Origin: Leadbetterella lacustris
GTDB lineage: Bacteria > Bacteroidota > Bacteroidia > Cytophagales > Spirosomataceae
Direction of reading: 5' to 3'
Assembly: GCA_965234335.1 (NCBI GenBank)
Contig: OZ248436.1
Span: forward strand, 1 to 64,000
DNA length: 64,000 nt
The position numbers and the translations under genes were made by a program. Positions within the stretch are counted from its first letter, which is position 1. Each line of letters starts with the position of its first letter. The notes below the pieces were generated by a model. That model saw only the letters and a program-made list of their open reading frames with translations, searched no databases and was not told where the DNA came from. Of the stretch, positions 16,503 to 25,750 are shown one piece after another.

Positions 16503-19118
16503 ATGGCCAAACCCGCCGCCCCAAAAGAAACCCCACTCTCGAAACAGTATAATCAAATAAAAGTAAAGTACCCTGGGGCTATGCTACTCTTCAGGGTGGG
16601 TGATTTTTATGAGACTTTTGGTGAGGATGCCATTAAGGCTTCGAAGATTTTGGGTATTGTACTCACCCGCAGAAATAATGGTGGAGCCCATGAGGAATTG
16701 GCCGGTTTTCCTCATCATTCTTTAGATAACTATCTTCCAAAGCTCGTAAGAGCTGGGCAGCGTGTAGCTATTTGTGATCAGCTCGAAGACCCAAGCCAAG
16801 CCAAGGGAATTGTGAAAAGAGGGGTGACAGAATTGGTAACGCCCGGGGTTTCTTACAACGACAATGTATTAGACCTTAAACACAATAATTATCTGGCCTC
16901 GGTGCATTTTGCGGCAGATGACTACATGGGTGTGGCATTTTTGGATATTTCAACAGGAGAGTTTTTTACAACTGAAGGCTCCGTGGCTTACATTGATAAG
17001 CTTATTCAGGGTTTTAGTCCTGCCGAGATTTTATATTGCAAAAAACACAAACAAAGGTTTGAAGCCTTGTTTGGCGATAAATACAATACCTATACTTTCG
17101 ACGATTGGGCCTATTCTTATGATTTTGCATACAATCTCCTGACGGGTCATTTTAAGACGAACTCTTTAAAAGGGTTTGGAATAGAAAACCTCAAGGAAGG
17201 CGTCACCGCTGCTGGGGTTATTTTGCAATATTTGGCCGATACCGAACACCGTGACATCAATCATGTCAGTAGTCTTACTCGACTAGATGAGGAAAAGTAT
17301 GTTTGGTTAGATAGGTTCACCATCAGAAACTTAGAACTTATTTATGCTCAGTTTGAAGGTGGCGTGCCTTTGATTGATATTTTGGATTATACTTACACAC
17401 CCATGGGAGCCAGGCTGCTCCGTAAATGGATGGTGTTGCCGCTCAAAGAAAAGAAACCCATAGAAGAGCGACTGGATACCGTAGAAATGTTTCTGAAAGA
17501 CGAGGACGTTTTGACGGATTTGAGCCAAGTGCTTAAACCCATCGGTGATTTGGAACGGTTGGTTTCTAAGGTAGCCGTGAGAAGAATCAGTCCTAGAGAA
17601 TTGGTTCAACTCAAAAGAGCATTGCTGCAAATTGAGCCCATCAAGGAGCTTTTGGGTAAAAAAACACACGAAAATAAGGTTCTTGAAAAATATATCAATC
17701 AACTGAGCGATTGTAAGTTTTTGATAGAAAAAATAACTAAGGAACTACGGGACGATGCTCCCAATTTGAGCAATCAGGGCGGTATGATCTGCACGGGAGT
17801 GGATGCCGACCTCGACGAATTGCACAAAATTGCTTTTTCTGGAAAAGATTATCTGGTGGATTTGCAGAATCGGGAAGCAGAACGGACGGGTATTCCTTCT
17901 CTCAAAATTGCTTTTAACAAGGTCTTTGGTTATTATCTAGAAGTTTCAAATGCCCACAAAAACAAGGTTCCGGTGGAGTGGATTCGGAAGCAAACTTTGG
18001 TCAATGCCGAAAGATATATCACTGAAGAACTCAAGATTTATGAAGAAAAAATACTGACTGCCGAGAGCAAAATCTTTGAGATTGAGTTCAAGATTTTCAA
18101 TGATTTGGTCATTACGGCTTCTGAGTTTGTAGCTCAGATTCAGCAAAATGCACGGGTGATTTCTACCATAGATGCCCTGCTGTCTTTTGCCCATGTGGCC
18201 AAGAAAAACAAATATTGTAAACCAAAAGTAACTGAGGATAAGGCTATTGTTATAAAAGATGGCCGACACCCTGTGATAGAACAACAACTTCCACTGGGTG
18301 AGAGTTATGTGCCAAATGATATTTTCCTGGATGATGAAGACCAGCAAATTATCATTATAACAGGACCCAATATGGCGGGTAAGTCTGCACTTTTGCGTCA
18401 GACTGCTCTGATAGTTTTAATGACTCAAATAGGCTGTTATGTACCTGCCTCAGCTGCCGAAATCGGCCTTGTGGATAAAATTTTTACCCGAGTAGGAGCA
18501 AGCGATAATCTTTCTCGTGGCGAAAGTACCTTTATGGTGGAGATGATTGAGACTTCCTCGATTTTGAATAATTTGAGTGATAGAAGTTTGGTCATTATGG
18601 ACGAAATAGGCCGTGGAACGAGCACATACGACGGTGTAAGTATTGCTTGGAGCATAGCCGAATATCTGCACAATCACGCCAAGTTTAAGCCTTGGACGCT
18701 CTTCGCCACTCATTATCATGAACTTAACCAACTGACCGAAGACTTCAAACGCATCAAGAATTTCAATGTTTCGGTAAAAGAACTGAATGGGAAGGTGGTT
18801 TTTCTTAGAAAACTCAAAGAGGGTGGAAGTGAGCACAGTTTTGGTATTCATGTGGCTCAAATAGCGGGTATGCCACAGTCGGTGGTATTAAGAGCCAACG
18901 AAATCCTGCATCACCTCGAAAAAGACCATATCAAAGAAAAGAACAAAGAAAAGATAAAAGAAGCCCCAAAGAATAATTTCCAGTTGAGCTTTTTTGACCC
19001 GGTTGATCTAGTAGGTGAGGAGTTAAAAACCAAGTTGGCCGAACTGGATGTGGACACCATGTCGCCGATTGAGGCCTTGTTGAAACTGAATGAACTGCGT
19101 AGAATGTTGGTGAAGTGA
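16503..19118 (+). CDS. mutS: DNA mismatch repair protein MutS
   Basis: An 871-residue MutS that recognises mismatches and small loops and recruits MutL. The mismatch-wedge motif F-Y-E is visible in RVGDFYETFGEDA (about 36-48). The core and clamp domains follow, then the ABC-type ATPase with Walker A GPNMAGKSALLRQ, the signature LSRGESTFMVEM, Walker B LVIMDEIGRGTSTYDG and the His loop FATHYHEL. The C-terminal helix-turn-helix region ends in ALLKLNELRRML. Length and order match MutS1. Start ATG 16503. The next gene follows after 13 bases. Confidence 0.97.
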   Translation: MAKPAAPKETPLSKQYNQIKVKYPGAMLLFRVGDFYETFGEDAIKASKILGIVLTRRNNGGAHEELAGFPHHSLDNYLPKLVRAGQRVAICDQLEDPSQAKGIVKRGVTELVTPGVSYNDNVLDLKHNNYLASVHFAADDYMGVAFLDISTGEFFTTEGSVAYIDKLIQGFSPAEILYCKKHKQRFEALFGDKYNTYTFDDWAYSYDFAYNLLTGHFKTNSLKGFGIENLKEGVTAAGVILQYLADTEHRDINHVSSLTRLDEEKYVWLDRFTIRNLELIYAQFEGGVPLIDILDYTYTPMGARLLRKWMVLPLKEKKPIEERLDTVEMFLKDEDVLTDLSQVLKPIGDLERLVSKVAVRRISPRELVQLKRALLQIEPIKELLGKKTHENKVLEKYINQLSDCKFLIEKITKELRDDAPNLSNQGGMICTGVDADLDELHKIAFSGKDYLVDLQNREAERTGIPSLKIAFNKVFGYYLEVSNAHKNKVPVEWIRKQTLVNAERYITEELKIYEEKILTAESKIFEIEFKIFNDLVITASEFVAQIQQNARVISTIDALLSFAHVAKKNKYCKPKVTEDKAIVIKDGRHPVIEQQLPLGESYVPNDIFLDDEDQQIIIITGPNMAGKSALLRQTALIVLMTQIGCYVPASAAEIGLVDKIFTRVGASDNLSRGESTFMVEMIETSSILNNLSDRSLVIMDEIGRGTSTYDGVSIAWSIAEYLHNHAKFKPWTLFATHYHELNQLTEDFKRIKNFNVSVKELNGKVVFLRKLKEGGSEHSFGIHVAQIAGMPQSVVLRANEILHHLEKDHIKEKNKEKIKEAPKNNFQLSFFDPVDLVGEELKTKLAELDVDTMSPIEALLKLNELRRMLVK

Positions 19119-19131
19119 AATCGAAAGAACT

Positions 19132-20031
19132 TTGATAAAAATAGCGTTTGATCCCATTTATTCTCATCCTTTGCCAGTAGGACATAGATTTCCGATGCTG
19201 AAGTATGAGCTGCTGCCAGAACAACTTCTCTATGAAGGTACTTTTAAACCAGAGAATTTTTTCAAACCCCAAAGCGTCACGGCAGAGGATGTTTTGAGGG
19301 CACATTCGCTTGATTATTACAACGATCTCCTTACGTTGAGTTTATCTCCAAAAATGATAAGGAAGATTGGCTTTCCATTATCAGCCGAACTGGTAGAGAG
19401 AGAATTGATTATCACCCAAGGAACTATAGATTGTAGTTATTTTGCACTCGAAAATGGTGTTTCGTTTAACATAGCCGGTGGTACTCACCACGCCTATGCG
19501 GCCTCAGGTGAGGGTTTTTGCTTGCTCAATGATGTTGCTGTGGCGGCCAGGAAAATGTTATATGAAAAAAAAGCGAAGCAAATATTGGTAGTGGATTTGG
19601 ACGTACACCAAGGCAACGGCACCGCCAAAATTTTTAAAGACACCCCAGAAGTTTTTACTTTTTCTATGCATGGAAAAGATAATTATCCCTTGCAGAAAGA
19701 AACATCCGACCTTGATATACCACTTCAAACAGGATGTTCAGACGCCATATATTTGGGTCTTTTACACCAATATTTGCCCAAAATTATTACTGAAATCCGC
19801 CCAGATTTTATTTATTACGTTTCTGGTGTTGATATTTTAGAAACCGATAAACTTGGAAAACTTAAAATAACTTTGGGTGGGTGTAAAAAGCGAGATGAGG
19901 TAGTTTTTGAGATTTGTAAAAGCAATAATATTCCAGTGGTGGTCGTAATGGGCGGTGGTTATTCGCCGAAAATTGCAGATATTGTGGAAGCCCACGCCAA
20001 TACTTTTAGAGTGGCTGAAAGTATCTTTTGA
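19132..20031 (+). CDS. Histone deacetylase-family protein (class I/II-like)
   Basis: A 299-residue zinc-dependent deacetylase of the arginase/deacetylase fold (AcuC/HDAC-like). Active-site features are GGTHHAYAASGEGFC (catalytic His pair), VVDLDVHQGNGT (zinc ligands Asp and His), YVSGVDILETDKLG (third ligand Asp) and MGGGYS near the C-terminus. Likely substrates in bacteria are acetylated lysines, acetylpolyamines or small amides; sequence does not decide. Start TTG 19132, 13 bases after mutS, so cotranscription is likely. The stop abuts the small convergent ORF at 20032. Confidence 0.92.
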   Translation: MIKIAFDPIYSHPLPVGHRFPMLKYELLPEQLLYEGTFKPENFFKPQSVTAEDVLRAHSLDYYNDLLTLSLSPKMIRKIGFPLSAELVERELIITQGTIDCSYFALENGVSFNIAGGTHHAYAASGEGFCLLNDVAVAARKMLYEKKAKQILVVDLDVHQGNGTAKIFKDTPEVFTFSMHGKDNYPLQKETSDLDIPLQTGCSDAIYLGLLHQYLPKIITEIRPDFIYYVSGVDILETDKLGKLKITLGGCKKRDEVVFEICKSNNIPVVVVMGGGYSPKIADIVEAHANTFRVAESIF

Positions 20032-20196
20032 TTACTTGTCTTCTAAAGAGTCGTATTCTGAATCTTCGTAATCTGAGAAATCGAAATCTTCAGGGCTGAG
20101 CATTTCGTCTTGAAAGTCGTCTTTCAATTCTGCATTAAAAGTGTATTTTGGTTGGCTCTGCATAATTCCTTTGTAAGCGTATTTTTTATTTTTCAT
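20032..20196 (-). CDS. Small acidic hypothetical protein
   Basis: A 54-residue ORF convergent with, and touching, the deacetylase gene. It has a basic, aromatic N-terminus (MKNKKYAYKGIMQS) and a strongly acidic Asp/Glu/Tyr/Ser C-terminal half (SDYEDSEYDSLEDK). The ordered charge segregation and absence of an overlapping gene argue for a real small protein. There is no membrane segment or known motif. It could be a binding peptide for a basic partner; this is speculation. Confidence 0.55.
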   Translation of the reverse strand: MKNKKYAYKGIMQSQPKYTFNAELKDDFQDEMLSPEDFDFSDYEDSEYDSLEDK

Positions 20197-20280
20197 GCTA
20201 CAAATTTCTGCAAATCAGTTTGTAATGGCAATTTCAAGTGGTTATTAAATTGTTAAATCGTGTATTCTTTAGGGTGTTGG

Positions 20281-20520
20281 GTTATAACACAAAGTTCCAC
20301 TAAGGAGATACAAATTCACACAAATAGTTCTTTATAAGTGTTTTAAGTTCTCTTTTCCACCTTTGCGAGCAATTCTTTGCGGTTAAAACAACACTGCGAA
20401 TGGTTACACAAAGTTGCACAAAGGAGACACAAAGTCACACAAAAAGTTGTTTAGGAGTACTTTAAATAACCTTTGCGGTCTTTGCGGGCATTTTTCTTTG
20501 CAATCTTTGCGTTTAATACA
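20281..20520. repeat. Two tandem copies of a ~119-bp intergenic repeat
   Basis: Two related units begin with CACAAAGTT at 20288 and 20407, an offset of 119 bases. Each continues with cac-aagga-a-acaaa-tcacacaaa and ends in runs of CTTTGCG-type motifs (20359-20395 and 20471-20510). The head (CAAAG-rich) and tail (CTTTG-rich) are partly complementary, so each unit can fold. Shorter relatives appear near 25333-25400 and 44950-45015. No coding potential is seen in this 634-base gap apart from the flanking genes. Confidence 0.65.
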
Positions 20521-20773
20521 TCTAATTGTTCAAATTGAAAAAGTACATTTAAGTAGTTTTGTGTTGATTATTAGCGAAGGAGAATTGGATTGTTGATAAT
20601 TCAAAAGTTTTGATTCGGATTGGAAATCATTATTTTATAACCTCGGCATTTCCTCCGAAACATGTCAAAGAGGGAATTTGCCCAAACCTCAAATGTTAAG
20701 GTTTCGATTGAAGATGAAATTTCGAATGCAGACGTCTTTGAGGTAAGCTTTTTTTTAATTTTAGATTTACCAC

Positions 20774-20804
20774 ACAAAAAAAGCCCGATAAAAAATCGAG
20801 CTTT
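20774..20804 (-). terminator. Terminator of pyrH-frr
   Basis: The stem AAGCCCGAT (20781-20789)/ATCGAGCTT (20795-20803) is followed on the minus strand by a T-run. It lies 27 bases past the frr stop. Confidence 0.8.
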
Positions 20805-20830
20805 CAAATGAAATAAAATATTGCAACAAC

Positions 20831-21391
20831 CTATACCTGCATGATATCGGTTTCTTTGGCTGCAAACATCTGTTCGGTTTTGTCTATAAACTGATTGGTG
20901 AGTTTTTGTACTTTCTCTTCACCTATTTTTATGGCGTCTTCAGACACCCCATCATTTTTGAGTTTTTTGAGGTCGTCATTGGTTTCTTGGCGTACCTTTC
21001 TGATGTTGACTTTGGCCACTTCTATTTCTTGTTTTACCTTTTTTACCAAGTCTCTACGACGTTCTTCTGTTAGAGGCGGTACATTTAGTCGGATAGTTTC
21101 TCCGTCGTTCGCTGGGTTTAGGCCTACGTTGGAGTTGATAATGGCCCTTTCTATATCACCGATTGTTTTTCTCTCGAAAGGTTTTAACTGAATGGTGCGG
21201 GCATCGGGGGTAGTGATAGAAGACACCTGAGCGATGGGTGTCATGATACCATAATACTCTACTTGTATACCGTCAAGCATGGTGGTGCTTGCCTTACCCG
21301 CCCTTATTTTAGATAATTCTATTTGGGTGTGTTTCATGGCTCGCTCCATAGCATCCTGAGCCATATCCAACAATAAATCTATTTCTTCCAT
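20831..21391 (-). CDS. frr: Ribosome recycling factor
   Basis: A 186-residue RRF that, with EF-G, splits post-termination ribosomes. The family core is visible: LSKIRAGKASTTMLDGIQVE, then YGIMTPIAQVSSITTPDART, and the C-terminal three-helix bundle with LRRDLVKKVKQEIEVAK-like sequence (here RRRDLVKKVKQEIEVAKVNI). Full length with no insertions. It is downstream of pyrH on the same strand (20-base gap), the classical pyrH-frr arrangement, and is followed by a strong terminator. Confidence 0.97.
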   Translation of the reverse strand: MEEIDLLLDMAQDAMERAMKHTQIELSKIRAGKASTTMLDGIQVEYYGIMTPIAQVSSITTPDARTIQLKPFERKTIGDIERAIINSNVGLNPANDGETIRLNVPPLTEERRRDLVKKVKQEIEVAKVNIRKVRQETNDDLKKLKNDGVSEDAIKIGEEKVQKLTNQFIDKTEQMFAAKETDIMQV

Positions 21392-21411
21392 TTTGTAAAA
21401 GTATATTTTTC

Positions 21412-22122
21412 TTATTTCACCAAAGTTCCTATTTTTTCGCCTTCTACCAATCTCAAAAGGTTGCTTTCTTGGTTCATGTCAAAAACGATGATGGGTAGTT
21501 TGTTTTCTTTGCAAAGTGTAAAGGCCGTCATGTCCATCACTTTAAGTCCTTTTCCTATCACTTCGTCAAACGATATTTCGTCATATTTTGTTGCGTCTGG
21601 GTTTTTGCGGGGATCGTCAGAGTAAACACCATCTACGCTTGTTCCCTTTAGCAATACGTCGGCTCCTATTTCAACTGCCCGCAATGCACCGCCTGAGTCA
21701 GTAGAGAAATAAGGATTACCCGTGCCCGCTCCAAAAATCACCACTCGGCCTTTTTCCAAGTGACGAATAGCTCTTCTGCGTATAAAAGGCTCAGCTATTT
21801 GCTCCATTTTGATGGCAGACAACAAACGGGTTTTTACGCCTTCGCTTTCCAAAGCACTTTGGATGGCCATACCATTAATAACTGTGGCCAACATGCCCAT
21901 GTAGTCGCCTTGCGAACGGTCAATGCCTGATTTCTGTGCGGCACCTCTGAAAATGTTACCACCTCCAATAACGATGGCCACCTCACAGCCTGTTGCTACA
22001 ACTGTTTTTACTGCTTTTGCATATTGTTCTAGAATGTCTGGATTGATGATTTGACTTTTATCTCCACCGTTGAGGGCTTCGCCGCTTAATTTAAGGAGTA
22101 TTCGTTTGTATTTCAGAGCCAT
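21412..22122 (-). CDS. pyrH: UMP kinase
   Basis: A 236-residue amino-acid-kinase-fold enzyme that phosphorylates UMP to UDP in pyrimidine synthesis. Motifs are ILLKLSGEALNGGD (phosphate loop), VIGGGNIFRGA, RAVEIGADVLLKGT and VYSDDPRKNPDA (nucleotide binding). Start ATG 22122 with a -7 box at 22139-22146. It forms an operon with frr. Confidence 0.97.
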   Translation of the reverse strand: MALKYKRILLKLSGEALNGGDKSQIINPDILEQYAKAVKTVVATGCEVAIVIGGGNIFRGAAQKSGIDRSQGDYMGMLATVINGMAIQSALESEGVKTRLLSAIKMEQIAEPFIRRRAIRHLEKGRVVIFGAGTGNPYFSTDSGGALRAVEIGADVLLKGTSVDGVYSDDPRKNPDATKYDEISFDEVIGKGLKVMDMTAFTLCKENKLPIIVFDMNQESNLLRLVEGEKIGTLVK

Positions 22123-22138
22123 GAATATTGATTTTATG

Positions 22139-22146
22139 CAAAGATA
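22139..22146 (-). promoter_or_regulatory. -7 box for pyrH-frr
   Basis: TATCTTTG on the minus strand, 16 bases before the pyrH start; the leader would be very short. Confidence 0.5.
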
Positions 22147-22180
22147 ATTTCTAAATTATGAATTATAAAATTGCGAAGGT

Positions 22181-23074
22181 CTATTTCTTTTTATTCAGAA
22201 GATAAATGCCCACCATGATAATGGCCATACCCACATATAACCAAATACTTATAGATTCGCCGTCAAACAATCCGGCCATTGTGGCCACTACAGGTATGAG
22301 GTAAGTAACGGATGAGGCAAAAACTGGGCTGGAAATTTGTAAAACATAGTTATACAATACGGCAGCCAAACCCGAATTGATAGCACCTAAAAGCACGAAA
22401 TATAGAAGCAAAAGGTGGTTTTCGGGTAGAAATATTTTTTGAAAAAAATCGGTGCCGAGTAAGATGAAGAAAGCGATGATTCCAACGAAAAGTAAGGAAT
22501 AAGAACTGATAATGATAGGCTTGACCGTACTCAGGTGGGTGCCTACAAGATTGGCATTGGTACCATACATGATGGTGGCTGCTATAATCAGTAGGGCATA
22601 AGGATTGTTGAAATCTAAAGTATGACTACCACCGCTCAAGATAAGAATAAGACTCCCGATAAAGCCGATGATGATACCCGTAAACTGAAACTTCTCTATT
22701 TTCTTTGAAAAAAACAAGGCCCCCATAATCAAAACAAACAGGGGTGTGGTGGCGTTAAGCGTGCCTGCTAATGAGCTATTGAGTTTGCTGCCTGCCAAAC
22801 CAAATATAACCGCAGGTATCAGATAGCCCAATAAACCAGAGGTCAATAGTGGAAGGGTTTTGTCTTTTGGGAACTTCCGAAAGTTCAAAAAAGCCCAAGG
22901 AGAGAGAGAAAGCCCAGCAATAAATATCCTCCCGGCTCCAAGTTCGACAGCCGAAAAATTAACCACAACTTTTTTAACTAGAATAAATGATAATCCCCAC
23001 ACAAATGCTAGAAATAGAAGTAGAATCCAAGAAATGAGCGTTTTGTCTTCGTTGGCGAGAGCTTTTTTAATCAA
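22181..23074 (-). CDS. EamA/DMT-family transporter
   Basis: A 297-residue inner-membrane protein with about ten transmembrane helices in two EamA repeats. The first begins ILLLFLAFVWGLSFILVKKV, and the second follows the loop near residue 150. Family members export metabolites or amino acids; the substrate is not predictable here. The RhaT/EamA FVWG motif in the first helix is present. A -7 box (TAATTTTG, minus) is at 23089-23096. It is divergent from the exported thioredoxin-fold gene. Confidence 0.9.
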   Translation of the reverse strand: MIKKALANEDKTLISWILLLFLAFVWGLSFILVKKVVVNFSAVELGAGRIFIAGLSLSPWAFLNFRKFPKDKTLPLLTSGLLGYLIPAVIFGLAGSKLNSSLAGTLNATTPLFVLIMGALFFSKKIEKFQFTGIIIGFIGSLILILSGGSHTLDFNNPYALLIIAATIMYGTNANLVGTHLSTVKPIIISSYSLLFVGIIAFFILLGTDFFQKIFLPENHLLLLYFVLLGAINSGLAAVLYNYVLQISSPVFASSVTYLIPVVATMAGLFDGESISIWLYVGMAIIMVGIYLLNKKK

Positions 23075-23157
23075 AGTAGTTTTTTTGTCAAAATTACCGT
23101 TTTTTAAATAATTATCTAAATAAATTGTAATTTTAACCTCAATTCAACCTTAATGAC

Positions 23158-24264
23158 ATGAAAAAAATATTTTACCTTTTTTTGTTTGTCGCCATGTTTT
23201 TGACCGCTCAAGCCGAAGATTTTAAAACTTTGGAAATAGGGTCAAAGGCTCCCGACTTTTCTTTGAAAGCTACGGATGGCAAAATCTATAATTTGGCCAG
23301 TTTTAAGTCTTACGAATTGCTGGTGATTATTTTTAGCTGTAATCATTGTCCTACAGCCCAGGCTTATGAGGATAGAATGATTGCTTTTCAAGAAAAATAT
23401 GCTTCCAAAAAAGTGCGATTAGTAGTAATTAGCCCCAATGACGACAAGGCAGTACGTTTTGATGAGCTGGGCTATTCGGACCTGAGCGACAGTTACCCCG
23501 AGATGGTGCTTAGAGCCAAACAGAAAAAGTACAATTTTCCTTATTTATACGATGGAGCCACGCAATCCACCTCACAGGCTTACGGCCCCACTACCACGCC
23601 TCATGCGTTTGTGTTTGACAAGGGCAGAATCTTACAATATGTAGGAAGAATCGACGACGAAGAGCACATTGGTAAAGCCAAGGTTTTTAACTTGGAAAAT
23701 GCCACGGAAGATTTGTTGAACAAAAGACCAGTGGCTTCGCCAGTGACAAAGACATTTGGTTGCTCGGTAAAATGGAAGTCCAAGTCGGACTGGAAACTCA
23801 AAGAAGTGGAGTCTTGGAAGGAAGAACCAGTAAGTTTGGATAAAATTGATGTGCAGTTAATACAGAACTTGATAGCAAATACAGAGGGTAAATATAGGCT
23901 AATTAATTTTTGGGCTACTTGGTGTGGGCCATGTGTGGCGGAGTTTTCGGCTTTGGTAGAAACCGATAAGATGTATAGAAATAGAGAATTTGACTTTGTA
24001 ACCGTTTCGATGGATGACTTTAAAGTTCAAGACAAGGTATTGAATTTTTTAAAGAAAAAATACGCCTCCAACAAAAATTATATTTTCGGTAGCGAAAAGA
24101 AATATGACCTCATAGAAGCGGTAGATCCGAAATGGCAAGGGGCATTGCCCTACACGATTTTGGTTTCTCCTGAAGGGAAAATCGTTTTTCGTCAAAGTGG
24201 GATTATCAATATTGTTGAACTCAGAACGGCCATTGTTGAGAAAATTGGGAGGTATTTTCCTTGA
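23158..24264 (+). CDS. Exported double thioredoxin-fold protein (redoxin plus TlpA-like)
   Basis: A 368-residue protein with a signal peptide (MKKIFYLFLFVAMFLTAQA). It has two thioredoxin-fold domains. The first (about 25-205) is of AhpC/TSA-redoxin type, with a CxxC in FSCNHCPTAQAYE and a closing motif FGCSVKWKSK. The second (about 225-368) is TlpA-like, with FWATWCGPCVAEF and a cis-Pro context ALPYTILVSPEGK. Both redox motifs are intact. The first domain is homologous to the single-domain protein at 26048-26623, which has CNHCP and ends GCNIKWK. It is probably periplasmic and acts in disulfide reduction or cytochrome/envelope biogenesis. Confidence 0.9.
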   Translation: MKKIFYLFLFVAMFLTAQAEDFKTLEIGSKAPDFSLKATDGKIYNLASFKSYELLVIIFSCNHCPTAQAYEDRMIAFQEKYASKKVRLVVISPNDDKAVRFDELGYSDLSDSYPEMVLRAKQKKYNFPYLYDGATQSTSQAYGPTTTPHAFVFDKGRILQYVGRIDDEEHIGKAKVFNLENATEDLLNKRPVASPVTKTFGCSVKWKSKSDWKLKEVESWKEEPVSLDKIDVQLIQNLIANTEGKYRLINFWATWCGPCVAEFSALVETDKMYRNREFDFVTVSMDDFKVQDKVLNFLKKKYASNKNYIFGSEKKYDLIEAVDPKWQGALPYTILVSPEGKIVFRQSGIINIVELRTAIVEKIGRYFP

Positions 24265-24307
24265 GGGTCGCTTAGTTATTAGTGCTTTGGTGACCAAGGC
24301 ACCCATA

Positions 24308-24418
24308 GCTTATCGAAGCATGCTCCGAATGGAATCGTAATACTACATGTTACTTTGATTACCTTAAGGAGACAAAGGAGGTCAGGCTAGGCTTGTCGAA
24401 GCCACGCTTCAATTGGCA
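24308..24418. repeat. Two REP-like palindromic units
   Basis: Two degenerate copies start with GCTTATCGAAGC at 24308 and GCTTGTCGAAGC at 24391. Each is followed by a complementary GCTYC-like arm (the second: GAAGC-CAC-GCTTC), then AAT-GG-AA. They lie between convergent genes, as REP elements commonly do. The rest of the 238-base gap shows nothing else. Confidence 0.55.
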
Positions 24419-24502
24419 ATTTATGAGCTATTGCATGTGCCTTTGACGAGCTTAGCGATAAAAAGGTATCACAATAAGAGGGATTGAAATTTTTTCTGAA
24501 AC

Positions 24503-25324
24503 CTATATTTTCTTCATCCAATCCAGAGCGTATTCTAGAACCTGCTCTTTTTCAAATTCATTGTGTATTTCGTGGTAGAGTTTTGGCCAGCCTTTAAACA
24601 ATACATTGTTTTTCTCGCAGAAAATTTTGCTTGCCTCAAAGTTGGTCAGAATATCTTCTTCTCCGTGCATAAGCACTAGTGGAACAGAGCTAGATTTTAG
24701 GCCATCTAATAGCCACTCGCCCCATTCAATTATGCCAATGCCTACCACGCCTGAAACCAGATTGTGTACCAAGGGGTCGGCTAGATAAGCGTCTATTATT
24801 GCTTTGTCGTGCGATAGGTTATTCACCTCCAAGCCATTGGGCTGAGTAAAAGCGGGCATAAATTTTCTTCCAAATTTACCCAAAAGAAGTTTCAGTTGGG
24901 GTATTGGAAATCCTGGCTTTAAAGCTGGTGCCGAGGCAATTACTCCAGAAAGGTTTGGTTTGTTTTTGTAAAGGTAATTCAAAACCAAACAACCACCCAT
25001 GCTGTGTCCATAAAGAAAAGTGGGTAAATCGGGAGCAAAGTCTTTGGCGGTTTTTAACAGATCGTCTATTTGCCACAAATAATCTTCCATTTTGGGCGTG
25101 TGGCCTTTTGGGCCTTCGGTTTGGCCATGTCCAAAGATATCCACAGCCAAAACATTGAAGTTTCGAGATGTAAAGAACTCCGCAAAGTGGTGATACCTGC
25201 CGGCGTGTTCGCCGAGGCCATGCACCAAAGCGATATTTGCTACAGGCTCACCATCGGCCAACCACTGATTGAAAAACATTTTGCGACCATCAAAGGCCTC
25301 TTGGTAGAAGGTTAGGTGTTTCAT
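24503..25324 (-). CDS. Alpha/beta hydrolase, monoacylglycerol-lipase-like
   Basis: A 273-residue serine hydrolase of the Hydrolase_4/lysophospholipase type. The oxyanion region is VHGLGEHAGRYHHFAEFF, the nucleophile elbow is YGHSMGGCLVLNY (Ser about 108), the acid is in LMHGEEDIL, and the base His is in LYHEIHNE. HG-x-GEH near the start is characteristic of monoglyceride lipases and PldB-type lysophospholipases. There is no signal peptide. It is a single minus-strand gene. Confidence 0.9.
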   Translation of the reverse strand: MKHLTFYQEAFDGRKMFFNQWLADGEPVANIALVHGLGEHAGRYHHFAEFFTSRNFNVLAVDIFGHGQTEGPKGHTPKMEDYLWQIDDLLKTAKDFAPDLPTFLYGHSMGGCLVLNYLYKNKPNLSGVIASAPALKPGFPIPQLKLLLGKFGRKFMPAFTQPNGLEVNNLSHDKAIIDAYLADPLVHNLVSGVVGIGIIEWGEWLLDGLKSSSVPLVLMHGEEDILTNFEASKIFCEKNNVLFKGWPKLYHEIHNEFEKEQVLEYALDWMKKI

Positions 25325-25417
25325 GTGTTTATAATTTACCGCTAAGGCCCAAAGACGCTAAGAAATAATTATTTCTCTGTGTGTCTAAAGTCTTAGTCAT
25401 GAATGTCTCATTTTAGG

Positions 25418-25750
25418 TTATATTAATTGACTGTCTTCCAATAACTGAAGTAAAATCTTAGAAGGAATAGCTGCTTGCTCAGATTTGTCATAAATTGAAA
25501 TCAAAGTGATAATCTCATCATGTATTTTAACACATATAATAATCCTTGCACCATCAGATTTTCCCTTATTCTTTGAAGAAATTGCCAATCGTATTTTGAA
25601 GCAGCCTTTACCTGTAGAAGTTCCGAACTGCGGGTTTAAGGTCAGTTCTTGTAATACTGTTTCAAAGTCGCCTATTAGCGAAGGATATTTTCTATAAAAT
25701 TTTTTGAATTCTTTGTCAAAATTGGGAATGGTTCTTATGCTAAAACTCAT
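25418..25750 (-). CDS. RelE/ParE-superfamily toxin
   Basis: A 110-residue protein with the RelE-fold pattern: an N-terminal FDKEFKKFYRKYPSLIGDFE helix pair, GTSTGKGCFKIRLAISS on the first core strands, and ARIIICVKIHDEIITLISIYDKSEQ at the C-terminus. Such toxins cleave mRNA at the ribosome or block gyrase; catalytic residues in this branch vary, so activity cannot be asserted. The start codon overlaps the stop of the upstream antitoxin frame (ATGA at 25747-25750), the usual coupling. That antitoxin frame carries an internal stop, making the module unusual. The toxin frame itself looks intact. Confidence 0.8.
   Translation of the reverse strand: MSFSIRTIPNFDKEFKKFYRKYPSLIGDFETVLQELTLNPQFGTSTGKGCFKIRLAISSKNKGKSDGARIIICVKIHDEIITLISIYDKSEQAAIPSKILLQLLEDSQLI

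Noticed and set aside
20662..20811. Plus-strand ORF of about 49 codons
   Set aside because: It runs through the frr terminator hairpin and has no supporting features.
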